From positions 60,280,514 through 60,344,513 of the forward strand of contig CM059557.1 in assembly GCA_030386875.1 (NCBI GenBank): a stretch of 64,000 nucleotides of DNA, in the 5' to 3' direction. This stretch comes from Morinoia aosen. Lineage: Eukaryota > Arthropoda > Malacostraca > Amphipoda > Talitridae. A program made the position numbers and the translations under genes. Shown piece after piece: positions 1 through 10,540 of this stretch. Every line of letters starts with the position of its first letter. Position 1 is the first letter of the stretch. The notes under the pieces were generated by a model. That model saw nothing but the letters and a program-made list of their open reading frames with translations. It was not told where the DNA came from and did not search any database.

Positions 1-3000
1 GCTGATCGCACGCAAGTTTTAAAGAAAGCCTTCATGATGTGCTGCTCTTGATGTCAGACGTTAGGGTGGTTAACTCGTTTCTCCACTCGTTTCTGCATCT
101 AAGTTACCTGGGTTGTGGTAAATGAATGAATGAATTCAGTGAATCTGACTCAGAGCTAGAATAAAAAAGTTCGATGAGTGTAATAAACATGCTAAGTATC
201 CCTCGAATAAGGCTTGCTGAATAAATCTTGCATCCTGCAGTGGGCGAAACTGATGGTGTACAGTAGGCGAGGCTTAATGTACACCGGTCAGTACTTACAA
301 CGTATTTTGAATGGAGTACATTTTGGAGAGCTCAAATCCTCCGAAGTTCACCGAAAACACAGAAGCCATTTGATAAAACGTGGAACGATTTTGATCGTAA
401 CATCATATGTGATACACTGCGAGAAAAGAACAAAAAAGTTACTCTTAATGTTCAGAGTAGTTTGAGAAAATTTAGAAGCATACAATACCAGTTCGAGGGT
501 ACATTTAAACAAAATTTTTCTCGGAGGGAGCTGAAAAAAACTTAGATTGAGAGAATGGGATAATTTTCCAAAAAGCTTTCAATCAATGGAATTCCGGACT
601 CTTTGCAAAATTCTGATGTTTTCAGCTGTTTGATAAATGTTTGAAAGTGTAACTTTAATTGCGGGAAAACGTTTTCTCATTGATCTAAATAAAACTCTTC
701 GTCAAAGAAGCTGGGCGATCGAAAATTCACTCACATTTATGCATTAACAGACTCGTTACAATATATTACACTGGATGCAAGTGTCATTTACATTGTTAAG
801 TACAATTTCCTCATTCCTAATATCAATAAAGGTTTAGTTAGCTCTTATTTTGTTTGCAAGTCCCGCCATCAAAATTTTACTCATAATAATCCAAATAAAA
901 ATTCGTAGGTAATAGTCTGAATCGAAACTTTTCAATCACCAGCAACCTCTTTCACCGCGTGTAGATCAACATAAAGGTTGATCAAGAACACCTTCCAAAA
1001 AAGATTAGCAAAAAGAACACCTTAATTCCTTTGCTAATTTCTCAGCTGCAGCTGCCATTTCTCAATTTTCCACCTTTTTTCTAAATAAATCTCTATTAGA
1101 ATTAGTAAAAAGATAAGCTGAATTGCCATTTCATCGTTTGTTATTATTATTATTACTGTCACTCCAGTGTTTCTTTCCCCACATTTGGCGGGTATTTTTA
1201 TTTTTTTTACGACAGCTATGGCTGAGAGAGGGCGGCAGTGCTGGCGACAGACCCAAAGCGAGAAATAAAGCTGTGTGGCCGCAGCTCAACAATTGTAACT
1301 TTTTCCAGAACGGCAAAGTTGTTCGGGAGTGAGCGAGAGAGACAAAATAAAAGTGACTGACTCGTCTTTGGGTACATTTTTCACCGGTTGGAAAGTTCCT
1401 CATGCGATTTTGTTACCTAATAATTGAAAAAATATGTATTGCACTATTTTTTAATCTTCCCTTGCAATTTGAGTAATTTTCCCTCTTCATATAAAAGTTG
1501 ACGTTTTATCCACCCTAAATGGAAACATTGCCCGGGCAGCAATTTGTCTTGTTTATGAGTTTCTGCCTGACAATGTTCTTGGCTCTGGAACTAAAGTTAT
1601 ATAAATGCGAGTCTGAAACGTGCCAAAAGAGTGGGCGCATAATAGTCTTCATTCATCTTCTGCATTAGAAGACGTGAGCCACGGTTGTGGTGCTTGCAAA
1701 AGTCAGACGCTAAGCCTTCGACCACTGATTAGTCACGCTTTCTTGTATGCCAACGGGATTATTTAGATTGAAGGAACTTCATTCATGGGACTATAGATAC
1801 GAGCTATCAGATTTTGAGCGACAAAATACAAGTAATACAAGTAAAAATACAAGTAATACAAGTTCGGAATAGAAGTAAAAATTGTCAGGCTCTATGATTT
1901 TTCAATTTTTTATAAAGAACTCAATGGATAATGCAGATTAAAGATACGAGCGATTTGTTCAGTTATTCCTGTAATCAAAACATTATTATCCCAATTTTAG
2001 CATCTTCTAAGAACACCAGATAAGCGATTGACACCACGGTCGGTCGCCAGTGCTCTCATCGAATTTTGATTGATTTTTCAAAAAACTATCTCTCAATTGG
2101 GGTTCGCTGAAGAGGGCTGTCTTTAAACGATTTTTGGGGACATGGCATTTATCGGGAACACGCAGACAACCTGAGCAAAATTCAAGGGTGCACGCTTCAC
2201 TGTCCTTCCTTGTCAGTGTACCTTCTAGAAATTGCACTCGTAATTAATAACCTGGCTCATCTCCACAGAATCAGTAACACTTGTTGCAAGACTCTGCTTT
2301 GGATTTAGATTAGTAGTTATTCAGGCCCATTTTTCATATTCACTTCTCTTTGTCTCTTGTGATAGAAACCGATCGATCGGCCTCCATACACATGCAATCG
2401 ATCTACTACAAGATATCATCGTTTTCCATTTATTTATTGTTATTTTATTTCCTCATCTAAACGAGATACTCGCGCGTTCACTACCAGAGTAGCGGGCTGT
2501 GCCAACCGTGACACCTACATTTTGCGCCGTCGCAGTGCCACAGAAACTTTAACCTAACATAGTTCCTCTGTGATATTTGCTTCACTGAGCAAAAACAGAG
2601 GTTAAAACTTGCTTTTAAGCAATAGTGATTATGTCAGTGTGTTATCGCTTTCTAAAATTTAAATTTGCAAACTAAAAACGTAAACACTATTTGTTAAGCG
2701 CTATCTAAACACTACACATCACACATCGTATGGTTTAGTAAATTGCACTGCCTAATATGACATTTACTCCCAATCGTATCTGTAACAAAAGTATTCTAGA
2801 TTTAATTAACTTTCACCGTTCTATAAAACGAACACATTTTTGAGCTTTCGGATCAGAAAGCAGTAATGTAAATATAATTCTTCCATAATACCTAAAATCA
2901 GAACAAAACTGTGGCCTTGAAGAGACATTGTATGTCAAACATGGTGCGAGAACATTAGTCTAGTGAACATGGCTGTCGATTTGAACAAATGGTATAAAAA

Positions 3001-3100
3001 ATGAAAATAACACAATTTTTCGAAGGGTCGATATACTTTCTCCAATAAATAATTTTCCTGAAACGTGTAACTTCTGAATGTTTTGATATTTTCATTTAGG
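1..3100. other. No recognisable gene; AT-rich intergenic DNA
   Basis: I see no coding signal or transposase motif here. Short simple repeats are visible: AATG units near 121-134, TTA units near 1140-1156, and an imperfect ACAAGTAAT array near 1827-1863. A locally GC-richer patch at about 1210-1370 is open on both strands, but the short frames look like composition rather than genes. Confidence 0.5.
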
Positions 3101-3222
3101 ATTTTAGGATTCGTTCTTCATGTTCGTTTTGTTGCGCTGGGGCCGCCACTCTAGCCTTACGTTCGTTCGTCAGATGAACTCCGTTCGTCAGATGAACTCT
3201 GGAAGGCACGTTTGCTCGTCAT

Positions 3223-3530
3223 TTGATGAATGGATGCTCGTCATCTCGTGAAAGGTCGTCGGAGGTTTTCAGGCACCAAATGAGTTACGAAGAACGAAAA
3301 TGGCGGACAGTGTTGGCAATATTCGCGGCGGTTATGTTGACTTTATCTGATGTTTGGGGCCATGTTTGGCATGGAATATATTTATGGTATGGTTGTGAGC
3401 TGTTTCCATGGTGGTGTCCTAATGTAAACCAATGAAATTTAGTGCTAGGTCCTGCAGTTCAGTGAAAAAGCAAGTAGCCTGTCATCAAACAAACAAACAA
3501 ACAAACATACAAACAAAACAATTTTTTCCG
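3223..3530 (+). other. Unassigned short ORF followed by CAAA repeat
   Basis: A 70-codon frame (3223-3435) contains a Trp-rich hydrophobic stretch, and a (CAAA)n tract follows at about 3486-3520. The preceding 100 bases hold imperfect copies of GTTCGTCAGATGAACTC. The layout, a GC-richer block ending in a simple repeat, is compatible with a short interspersed element, but no tRNA-like promoter boxes or target duplication were found. I do not recognise the peptide. Confidence 0.25.
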
Positions 3531-3810
3531 ACAATGTTAATACAGTTTACATGAATGATTACGTATTCAATGAAAAAAATGTTTTTTTCTTCAATTAATT
3601 AGTATAGCTCATGTACATTGACTTCTGTTTGTTTACGTTCGATGAACATCGGACGCTCATCACTGACCTGAGAGAGAGCCACACACAGTCACAACGTGAC
3701 CTGACGTGCTTAACTGCTGTTTGGCACGGCGAGCGTCCGTGGTCCGTTTTGACGACCGAAAAAACATAGTGTGGCCTGTCATTATAGAATTACTAATGAA
3801 CTCCGTTGGT

Positions 3811-3952
3811 CTATATTATGCATTTTATGGTAAACTATTTAGAACTATAAGCTGTCATAGATTCAAATATGTTTTCCGACTAAAAGCTCGATGAACGTAA
3901 AATCTCGTGTGTTCGAATACATTTTGTTCTATCTCTGTCGGAGAGTTGGCAT
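3811..3952 (+). repeat. Dispersed repeat, copy 1 (inverted relative to 10391-10540)
   Basis: About 142 bases match, with roughly 10 percent differences and one small indel, the reverse complement of 10391-10540. The shared block includes GAACGTAAAATCTCG and CTCTGTCGGAGAGTTGGCAT. It is a member of an unclassified dispersed family. The two copies lie on either side of the LTR/Harbinger stack, in opposite orientation. Confidence 0.75.
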
Positions 3953-4701
3953 CACTTATTACATGCCCCCACGAAAACAGAATGTAGTATTAGTAAGGTC
4001 ATAGTGCTGACCGACTAAAAATTGCTTAAATAAATAAAAATGTTTAATTATCTTATTTTATCAGTCGATGTTAGGTAGTAAAAGTACCGAAGAACAAAAG
4101 TTCCAGTGTCTGGAAAAAAATTGAACGAATCGATCGACTCGTGACGTCGTGAATGATGTCATACGAAAGCAGAAAATTTTGTTTTAGATTTACTTGGAGA
4201 CGATTCAAGTAAAATCGAGTCTTAAAATTAATATACCATGAGTGTGTAAATTTCAGTGATGGTTTCGTGGTTTCCTTTTGATTGTTTTATTTTTGGAGCA
4301 GAGTCTGGGAGAGGCGAACTAAAGCTGTGCTGTGATACGAGCACAACAACGCCAGCGTTCAGCATTTTTTGTAGCAGATTCTGTAAAGATTTAACGTAAA
4401 GTAAATAACGTAAAGATTTAGCAACTGGTCAACTGCACATAATGATAAATTCAATTTATACATTATATTACTATGTGATTTTTTGTAGAAAACGGGGAAT
4501 TTTCCCCTCTTATAAATTACAATTGCTCGTATTTATTCCAGACGTTGGCATTGCAGTAGACTCAATGCCACTTCAACTTAGTTTTCAGGGGGCTCATGAT
4601 ATGCTCGTCTGCGTTGAGCCTTCTATGTTCACAGCGCAGCAGAGCTCCTTCCGCGCGTACGACTGCGCATGAGTTCAGGTCCAGTTCGGGAGAGTGCTGG
4701 A

Positions 4702-5632
4702 TAAGATGCAGCAAGCACAATGAAAAGGCCGTGTCTCTGGCTGTCCAACGTGTGGCAGCTGTTATAAGTATGTGCCGTGTTGTGTGCTGTGATAAGGTAC
4801 AGTGTTGGTGGTGCCTCTACGGTCCCTGCTGAGATCACGGCTACATCTTCTGCTGCGGCTACTGTTGAGGTCACGGCTACATCTTCTGCCGCGGCTACTG
4901 TTGAGGTCACGGCTACATCTTCTGCTGCTATGGTGGAACTGTTACACCTGCCGCTCCTACGCTATACGTTTACCTAACGTAGATTTTCGTGGAGCCAGTC
5001 AGCCAACGCGATGAGCTAAATCCATTCGGTCTGCGCTGGGAGAGGTTCATCTCGGCACGCGGGAACCACTTCGGGACTCCTCGTGGGACGACTCTCGACG
5101 GAGGTTGGTTGGAGAGGTAGTGGGCGCTACTAGCTTTGACCATTCGTTGGGGGGCCTTACGAGCAATTGTAATTGTCCTACAAATTAGGTGAAAACCCAT
5201 AAAAAATTCATACGGCAACTTGTATTTCATCGAAGTGATCTCGTTACGTTCTCCTGTCAAATTTGACTATTTTAGATGAGATCTCTTCAGTATAACGTGA
5301 TTTTCATTGAAATGCGTAAATGCGTAAGTGCGTAAACCTAAAGTATTTTTGGGAATGTCCTTTTTTTAAATGTAACTTACTGCACATCTCTCTATTGCGT
5401 AGGTAATGCTCCGCTAGTCACGGGCTATAATGCGTGACTCTCTCTAACAGGTTGCCGTTTCTTGGGAAACTTCGGGGTGCTGGGAAGGGGGTCGCCCTCC
5501 GTTCTCTACCTATGGAGAGCGGAACCCTCCGACCGGCTGGGGTGACGGCCCGGGAACTAGCCAAGTTTAACTTACTTTAATAAACTCTGTTCTCGTGAGC
5601 TGTCATTACTGGCCCATCCTGAATTATTTTCA
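4702..5632 (+). mobile_element. Left LTR (copy A) of a Ty3/gypsy-like retrotransposon
   Basis: This sequence recurs at 8804-10028 in the same orientation and is followed immediately by a primer-binding site, so it is the 5' LTR. Alignment to copy B begins at 4702 only because copy B is interrupted there by a transposon; the true LTR start lies further left and I could not place it. Apart from an internal 36-bp minisatellite (3 units here, 11 in copy B) and a 6-base insertion, the copies differ by roughly a dozen to fifteen substitutions over about 930 bases, which suggests a fairly recent insertion. An AATAAA-type signal lies near 5579. The element is broken. Confidence 0.85.
4831..4932 (+). 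repeat. 36-bp minisatellite inside LTR copy A, about 3 units
   Basis: The unit is GAGGTCACGGCTACATCTTC followed by 16 more bases. Two full units and one partial are present. Units 1 and 2 carry the same variants as units 1 and 2 in copy B, so the arrays share their left edge. Because 36 is a multiple of 3 the array is open in several frames, which is not evidence of coding. Confidence 0.9.
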
Positions 5633-5635
5633 AGG

Positions 5636-5653
5636 TGGCGCCCAACGTGGGGC
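5636..5653 (+). other. Primer-binding site of the gypsy-like element
   Basis: TGGCGCCCAACGTGGGGC lies 3 bases after the LTR end. This 18-base tRNA-complementary site is common in Ty3/gypsy-type elements and sets the orientation (plus) and the LTR/internal boundary. Confidence 0.8.
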
Positions 5654-6123
5654 TCACTGGTTTCCTGGCTGGTTCTCGTGTTGTCGCGGATGACCTTTCT
5701 CTTTTAGCGCAGACTTCTTCTCTTTTCTTGATATTTACCTGTGACCTAACCTTTTTGTTTCGGTAGTGTGTAGCTTCCCATAATGGATGTTAAGTTCTTA
5801 ATTAACAGCCGCAAATAATGCGGTCTGAAGCGACCAAAACTCATAATTCCTTAGTAGCTGACATTAATGATCTTTCTTTTGAAGAAAAGCACAATTCGCT
5901 CTCGAGACTTAGAAGTCTTCAAACTGATCTGAAAGATCTAGACCATAAAATTTCCTTAGCCTATTCGAGAACTTTGAGCAGTAATTTACACCTATTCGAG
6001 AACTTTGAGCAGTAATTTACGCCTATTCGAGAACTTTGAGCAGTACTTTACGCCTATTTGAGAACTTTGAGCAGTACTTTACGCCTATTCGAGAACTTTG
6101 AGCAGTAATTTACGCCTATTCGA
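5654..6123 (+). mobile_element. Gypsy-like leader and start of gag region, remnant
   Basis: This is the internal region downstream of the primer-binding site. A short charged, coiled-coil-like frame begins at 5818 (about 50 residues rich in Leu, Asp and Lys) and may be the N-terminal end of gag; the family match is uncertain. The region ends in a 31-bp tandem array, after which sequence of a different LTR family begins. No protease, reverse transcriptase or integrase of this element is visible in the window, so the copy is broken. Confidence 0.55.
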
Positions 6124-6124
6124 G
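5960..6124 (+). repeat. 31-bp tandem repeat, 5 units plus a partial
   Basis: The units start at 5960, 5991, 6022, 6053, 6084 and 6115 and carry CCTATTCGAGAACTTTGAGC. They differ by one or two bases each. The array lies within the remnant gypsy-like leader and ends exactly where the neighbouring LTR-family fragment begins. Confidence 0.95.
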
Positions 6125-6841
6125 AGATGACTGGGAACGATGCTGAAGGACGTAGTTGTCTATTAAAATGGCTTAAAATAGCGAATCACTGTTCTTTTGT
6201 CACTATGAGACCACTGCTTCAGTTCATTTAAATTCACCGACAGTTATTGTACGTAGTATTGTATGCACCTTGAATTTATTATTCAAAACAAATTGTTTCT
6301 TTAGTGATCACTTGTCGCTGGGAATGCACTTATCGTCACCTCGAATACTATTTCTATGTCTTCTCCAGATTCATACACAAGGATTCTGGTGCGAAATGGT
6401 GAGCCTATATTCAAATAAACTGTGAATTGGCCGTAAACCTCTACCAAGTCTTCCGCCGGTATTGAGAACCCAAACACGAAAACAGAGGGGCGCGGCTGCC
6501 ACAGTTGGTTATGTTCTTCGTTACACATCAGAGACTGTATAATGTTCCAATAACTATATAATGTTCGGGATACTTGATATCCTCTTAAGCAATTACACAC
6601 ATGCACGTGAGTTCAATCCAGACTGGTCCACAAATGTACGGTGGTTAAATGATCACAGAGGTTAGCTTGGTGGTAAGTTTATTTAGGTAACCAGATGTCG
6701 TTGGCACAGGAGGACAGAAGATATGAATGAGCGCCTCAAACTGAGCAAGCAAGGCTTATATAGGGTGCGAGGCATCCAGATGTCAAGATTGAATACGGAA
6801 TGAATACAGACATAGACGGCAATACTCGCAATACTCGCACA
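6124..6841 (-). mobile_element. Fragment of a second LTR family: one LTR plus leader
   Basis: On the minus strand this reads as an LTR of about 207 bp (6841 down to 6635, TG...CA ends, CCTATATAAG promoter-like box, AATAAA signal) followed by a leader. Both LTR and leader are related to the whole element at 24719-28750, so this is a second, older member of that family. It abuts the end of the Harbinger MADF exon at 6842, which indicates insertion into the Harbinger element. Only one LTR and part of the leader remain; the copy is broken. Confidence 0.8.
6306..6530 (-). CDS. Leader ORF conserved with the 24.7-28.75 kb element
   Basis: About 75 codons correspond residue for residue to the leader ORF at 28234-28461, with about 14 differences (about 81 percent identity) and no gaps. 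The peptide has the segments FGFSIPAEDLVEVY and RILVYESGED, and looks like a compact beta-rich domain without a signal peptide or membrane segment. It lies between the LTR and where gag would begin. The function is unknown. The frame extends to 6606 upstream, but that extension is not shared with the other copy. Confidence 0.5.
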
Positions 6842-6842
6842 T

Positions 6843-7092
6843 TTTAAAGGATTTTCTAGTTCTTTTTCCCTTGGAGTCCCTACGTTTATGTCATTATCAA
6901 CATCCTCATCCTTGTTTTCGTCCATGCTGCTTGTGGTAGGTTTCGTAACCGTTTCAAGGAATCTGAGGATTTCGAAATACACGTACTGCTTTCGTCCATT
7001 TGCGCCTGATCCACTTTTTTCGTTTTTTTTCTTCAACAACTCTCTGGTGTAACTGGCACGATTTCCCTTCCACTTCTTCTGGGCATGGGTAG
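6843..7092 (-). pseudogene. Harbinger H1 MADF-protein gene, exon 2
   Basis: Read on the minus strand, a polypyrimidine tract and CAG acceptor (7093 side) lead into a frame with QKKWKG, SYTREL, KSGSGA and YVYFE, the usual C-terminal half of the MADF domain plus the conserved tail of Harbinger MADF proteins. An acidic tail follows (DENKDEDVDNDIN). The frame runs into the inserted LTR at 6841. In Harbinger elements this protein acts with the transposase in DNA binding and nuclear import. It joins exon 1 (8319-8495) across an intron that contains the transposase exon. Confidence 0.75.
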
Positions 7093-7196
7093 CTGAAAAA
7101 AAAGAAAATAAAAGATTGTTAAAAAAATAAATTAAAATAGTTTAAAATTAATTTGAAAACGAGAATAATAACGAATAAAATCTCTTGTTGTTACAG

Positions 7197-8079
7197 ATAC
7201 CTTGGCTCCGGAGCTACTATGAGTGATCTACATTACCAGTACAGACTTGGCATATCTACAATTTCTACTATCATGCGCCAAGTCTGCTAGGCCATTTGGG
7301 AAAGAGTGAAGCTAATTTCTTTTCTTGAACTGACGAAACATTTCTGGATGGAAACCGCGACTCAGTTTTGTGAAAAGACAAATTTCCCTCATTGCGTAGG
7401 TGCCTTAGATGGAAACACAGCAGATTAATCAAGCCAGAGAATAGTGGTTCCTTATTCTTCAACAATTACAAAAATTATTTTTCCATTTTGCTCGTTGCTG
7501 TATGTGATGCATCATATAATTTCCTCTTTATTGACGTGGGTGCGTATGGAAAGTCCTCAGATGCAACTGTATTCAAAGAAAGTGTATTTTTCGAGAAACT
7601 TAAAAACGGAACTCTAAACATTCCTCCTGCACACAAATCCGCCTCTGGGTTCGAGACACCTATGCCTTTCGTGTTTGTGGCCGATGAAGCCTTTGGCCTT
7701 ACTCAAGAAATTATGCAGCCATATGCTGGAAAGTTCTTGAGTGAAAAAAACGCATATTTAACTATAGGCTTTCACGGCTCGCAGATATATTGAATGCATA
7801 TTTGGGATACTGGCAAACAAATGGCGAATTTTTCATCGCCCACTTAATGTAAACCTAGAATTGGCAGAAGACATTGTCAAAGTGTGCTGTGTTCTGCATA
7901 ACTTTTTCCGAGCCAGAGATGGTGTTCAAACTGATGAAAGTTTCTCAGTTGAAGGAGTATTTGAACGGGAATGTGCAACAGGGCCGACCTCAAGACTTGC
8001 CAGCAATCTGAGAGATGAATTTGCCGACTACTTTATAAGTGATAAAGGTGCTGTTCCCTGGCAGAAAGATTATATCTAA
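7197..8079 (+). pseudogene. Harbinger H1 transposase, main exon (DDE_Tnp_4)
   Basis: A TTACAG acceptor at 7191-7196 opens the exon. Readable blocks in order are GSGATMSDLHYQYRLGIS (helix-turn-helix-like), FPHCVGALDG (first catalytic Asp), CDASYNFLFIDVGAYGKSSD, FVFVADEAFGL (second Asp), RYIECIFG (catalytic Glu) and VCCVLHNFFR. The catalytic blocks are all recognisable, but the frame is broken by one in-frame TAG near 7287, a one-base loss in the codons after ALDG (near 7413), and a second frameshift near 7755. The gene cannot make active transposase as it stands. The first coding exon, expected to the left, is absent. Confidence 0.85.
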
Positions 8080-8318
8080 AAAGGTGTAATAAAGTTTCGT
8101 TTTTTTCCGTCTTATGCACAATTTTTTACGAAATATCTGTTAGTAGTAACACAGTTTTAGTACTGATTACGATTATAATATTCATTTTTCAAATAAATTA
8201 GGTAATATATTTTGAGTCATTTGCCTTCAGAGTAATTTTGTGCATGCCATAAAACGGAACAGATCCAAAGTTCCTACTTATGAATAAATTACATGTACAA
8301 ATTCTTGCTTTTACTTAC

Positions 8319-8495
8319 CTAAATCATTCTTTTCTGCGGGAGTTTTCTTTCGAAGTCCGCAATGAAGTGTAGAATAATGGCATTCCATGCCTTCCTCTTT
8401 TCATTCTTGTTGCTATAATCATCAGAAGATGAATTCCACAATGCAGGGTACTTCTCCACTTCATGGATGAATTCTTGGGTGTTAATATTGTCCAT
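8319..8495 (-). pseudogene. Harbinger H1 MADF-protein gene, exon 1
   Basis: The exon starts at a minus-strand ATG (8495-8493) and reads EFIHEVEKYPALWN, then KRKAWNAI, the N-terminal helix and Trp pattern of a MADF domain. It ends at a consensus donor (GTAAGT, complement at 8313-8318). The MADF frame reaches a stop right at the donor, while the frame that fits exon 2 is shifted by one base, so one frameshift lies just after the FIADFE segment. Spliced to 7092 it would continue KNDL-ATHAQKKW. Confidence 0.7.
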
Positions 8496-8803
8496 GTACA
8501 CAGCAATGTCACACATGCTTACACGAGGAAAGCGCGTTGAGTACTGCGGGTAGCGCGCGCAGTTATGTAAGTGTTGCGTCACCGAGTGACTCAGTATGAA
8601 AGCTATTGCTAGTATTATACCCAACAATCGGTGACGGCAAATACTTCCAATGGTCACCAGCTACCTCACGGGTAACAGCAAAATGCTGTTGCGCAACTGG
8701 GCAACCGAAGTGACATCGTATGAAAGGCTACATTCGAAATAATGGCGGGTAACCGGTGACTGTCACCGGTGACGGTCACTAAGTGACTCGTGTGAAAGGG
8801 GCC

Positions 8804-10028
8804 TAAGATGCAGCGAGCACAGTGAAAAGGCCGTGTCTCTGGCTGTCCAATTTACCGTGTGGCAGCTGTTATAAGTATGTGCCGTGTTGTGTGCTGTGAT
8901 AAGGTACAGTGTTGGTGGTGCCTCTACGGTCCCTGCTGAGATCACGGCTACATCTTCTGCTGCGGCTACTGTTGAGGTCACGGCTACATCTTCTGCCGCG
9001 GCTACTGTTGAGGTCACGGCTACATCTTCTGCTGCGGCTACTGTTGAGGTCACGGCTGCATCTTCTGCTGCGGCTACTGTTGAGGTCACGGCTACATCTT
9101 CTGCTGCGGCTACTGTTGAGGTCACGGCTACATCTTCTGCTGCGGCTACTGTTGAGGTCACGGCTACATCTTCTGCTGCGGCTACTGTTGAGGTCACGGC
9201 TACATCTTCTGCTGCGGCTACTGTTGAGGTCACGGCTACATCTTCTGCTGCGGCTACAGTTGAGGTCACGGCTACATCTTCTGCTGCGGCTACTGTTGAG
9301 GTCACGGCTACATCTGCTGCTGCTATGGTGGAACTGTTACACCTGCCGCTCCTACGCTATACGTTTACCAAACGTAGATTTTCGTGGAGCCAGTCAGCCA
9401 ACGCGATGAGCTAAATCCATTCGGTCTGCGCTGGGAGAGGGTCATCTCGGCTCGCGGGAACCACTTCGGGACTCCTCGTGGGACGACTCTCGACGGAGGT
9501 TGGGTGGAGAGGTAGTGGGCGCTACTAGCTTCGACCATTCGTTGGGAGGCCTTACGAGCAATTGTAATTGTCCTACAAATTAGGTGAGAACCCATAAAAA
9601 ATTCATACGGCAACTTGTATTTCATCGAAGTGATCTCGTTACGTTCTCCTGTCAAATTTGACTATTTTAGATGAGATCTCTTCAGTATAACGTGATTTTC
9701 ATTGAAATGCGTAAATGCGTAAGTGCGTAAACCTAAAGTATTTTTGGGAATGTCCTTTCTTTTAAATGTAACTTACTGCACATCTCTCTATTGCGTAGGT
9801 AATGCTCCGCTAGTCTCGGGCTATAATGCGTGACTCTCTCTAACAGGTTGCCGTTTCTTGGGAAACTTCGGGGTGCTGGGAAGGGGGTCGCCCTCCGTTC
9901 TCTACCTATGGAGAGCGGAACCCTCCGACCGGCTGGGGTGACGGCCCGGGAACCAGCCAAGTTTAACTTACTTTAATAAACTCTGTTCTCGTGAGCTGTC
10001 ATTGCTGGCCCATCCTGAATTATTTTCA
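8804..10028 (+). mobile_element. Right LTR (copy B) of the gypsy-like element
   Basis: It is colinear with 4702-5632. It begins at the TAA where Harbinger H1 is inserted; its upstream part is not present next to it. It ends in the same GAATTATTTTCA as copy A, then continues into unrelated flanking DNA rather than a primer-binding site, as expected for a 3' LTR. The extra length comes from eight more minisatellite units and 6 other bases. Confidence 0.85.
8938..9327 (+). repeat. 36-bp minisatellite inside LTR copy B, about 11 units
   Basis: Ten full units and one partial of the same unit as at 4831-4932. Inner units are almost identical, while the first two keep the variants seen in copy A, so the added units arose within the array after the LTRs were made. 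Long open frames on both strands (up to 180 codons) are a consequence of the period being divisible by 3. Confidence 0.95.
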
Positions 10029-10390
10029 AGATTTTTCACTCAACATACACACATATTATTTAACAACGTGACCTTTCATTCAACATATTTTATCAAGGAC
10101 GACAAATTAGTATTGTTTCCATTTTACGAACTACATTTTGCAGTAGAAATGAGGCTCTTCTTGAAGTTCTGGGTTAACTTGGTCGCTCATGACCTACAGT
10201 TTCCCTGGAAATACATGCATTATCCCAACATTGGGGAAGAAAATTCAAATAGAAATGAAAGCAAATTGAAGCTCAATTCTAAATTTAACTGTACTGTAAG
10301 TGTCGAAATTTGTCCATAATATGTGGGATAGAGTTAAATATTTTATGTAAAGGTGTACATGGATATGAGTAGGTGTTTATACGATAAGCC
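10029..10390. other. Flank of the gypsy-like element, no gene recognised
   Basis: A frame open from 10002 to 10319 straddles the LTR end and its non-LTR part resembles nothing I know. The bases after the LTR are AGATTTTT; no matching target duplication could be found because the left LTR boundary is unresolved. Confidence 0.4.
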
Positions 10391-10540
10391 ATGCCAACTC
10401 TCCGACAGAGATAGAACAAAATGTATTCGAACACGCGAGATTTTACGTTCATCGAGCTTAAAATAATTAGTCGGAAAACATATTTGAATCTATGATAGTT
10501 TATAGTTCTTAAATGTTTACTATAAAATGCATAATATAGA
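10391..10540 (-). repeat. Dispersed repeat, copy 2 (inverted relative to 3811-3952)
   Basis: Its reverse complement matches 3811-3952 over its whole length, with a short extra insertion (ATTATTTT region) near 10460. No coding function or terminal repeats are evident. Confidence 0.75.

Larger units (their letters stand above)
6842..8803 (+). mobile_element. Harbinger DNA transposon (H1), left end missing
   Basis: It carries the two Harbinger genes, a DDE transposase (plus strand) and a MADF/Myb-like protein (minus strand). The right end, read inward, starts GGCCCCTTTCACACGAGTCA, typical of Harbinger termini, and is followed by TAA (8804-8806). At the matching point LTR copy A has an uninterrupted TAA (4702-4704). 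So H1 inserted into LTR copy B with a 3-bp TWA target duplication. The left end is not in the window: the sequence at 6842 abuts an LTR fragment. Confidence 0.85.

Noticed and set aside
1123-1403. Frames on both strands starting MPFHRLLLLL or ending NNNNNKR
   Set aside because: The homopolymer runs come from a TTA microsatellite, and the rest is composition.
8763-9414. Open frames of 166-180 codons on both strands with ATVEVTATSSAA / EDVAVTSTVAAA repeats
   Set aside because: They are products of a 36-bp minisatellite inside an LTR; three frames are open at once because the period is divisible by 3, and copy A has only three units.
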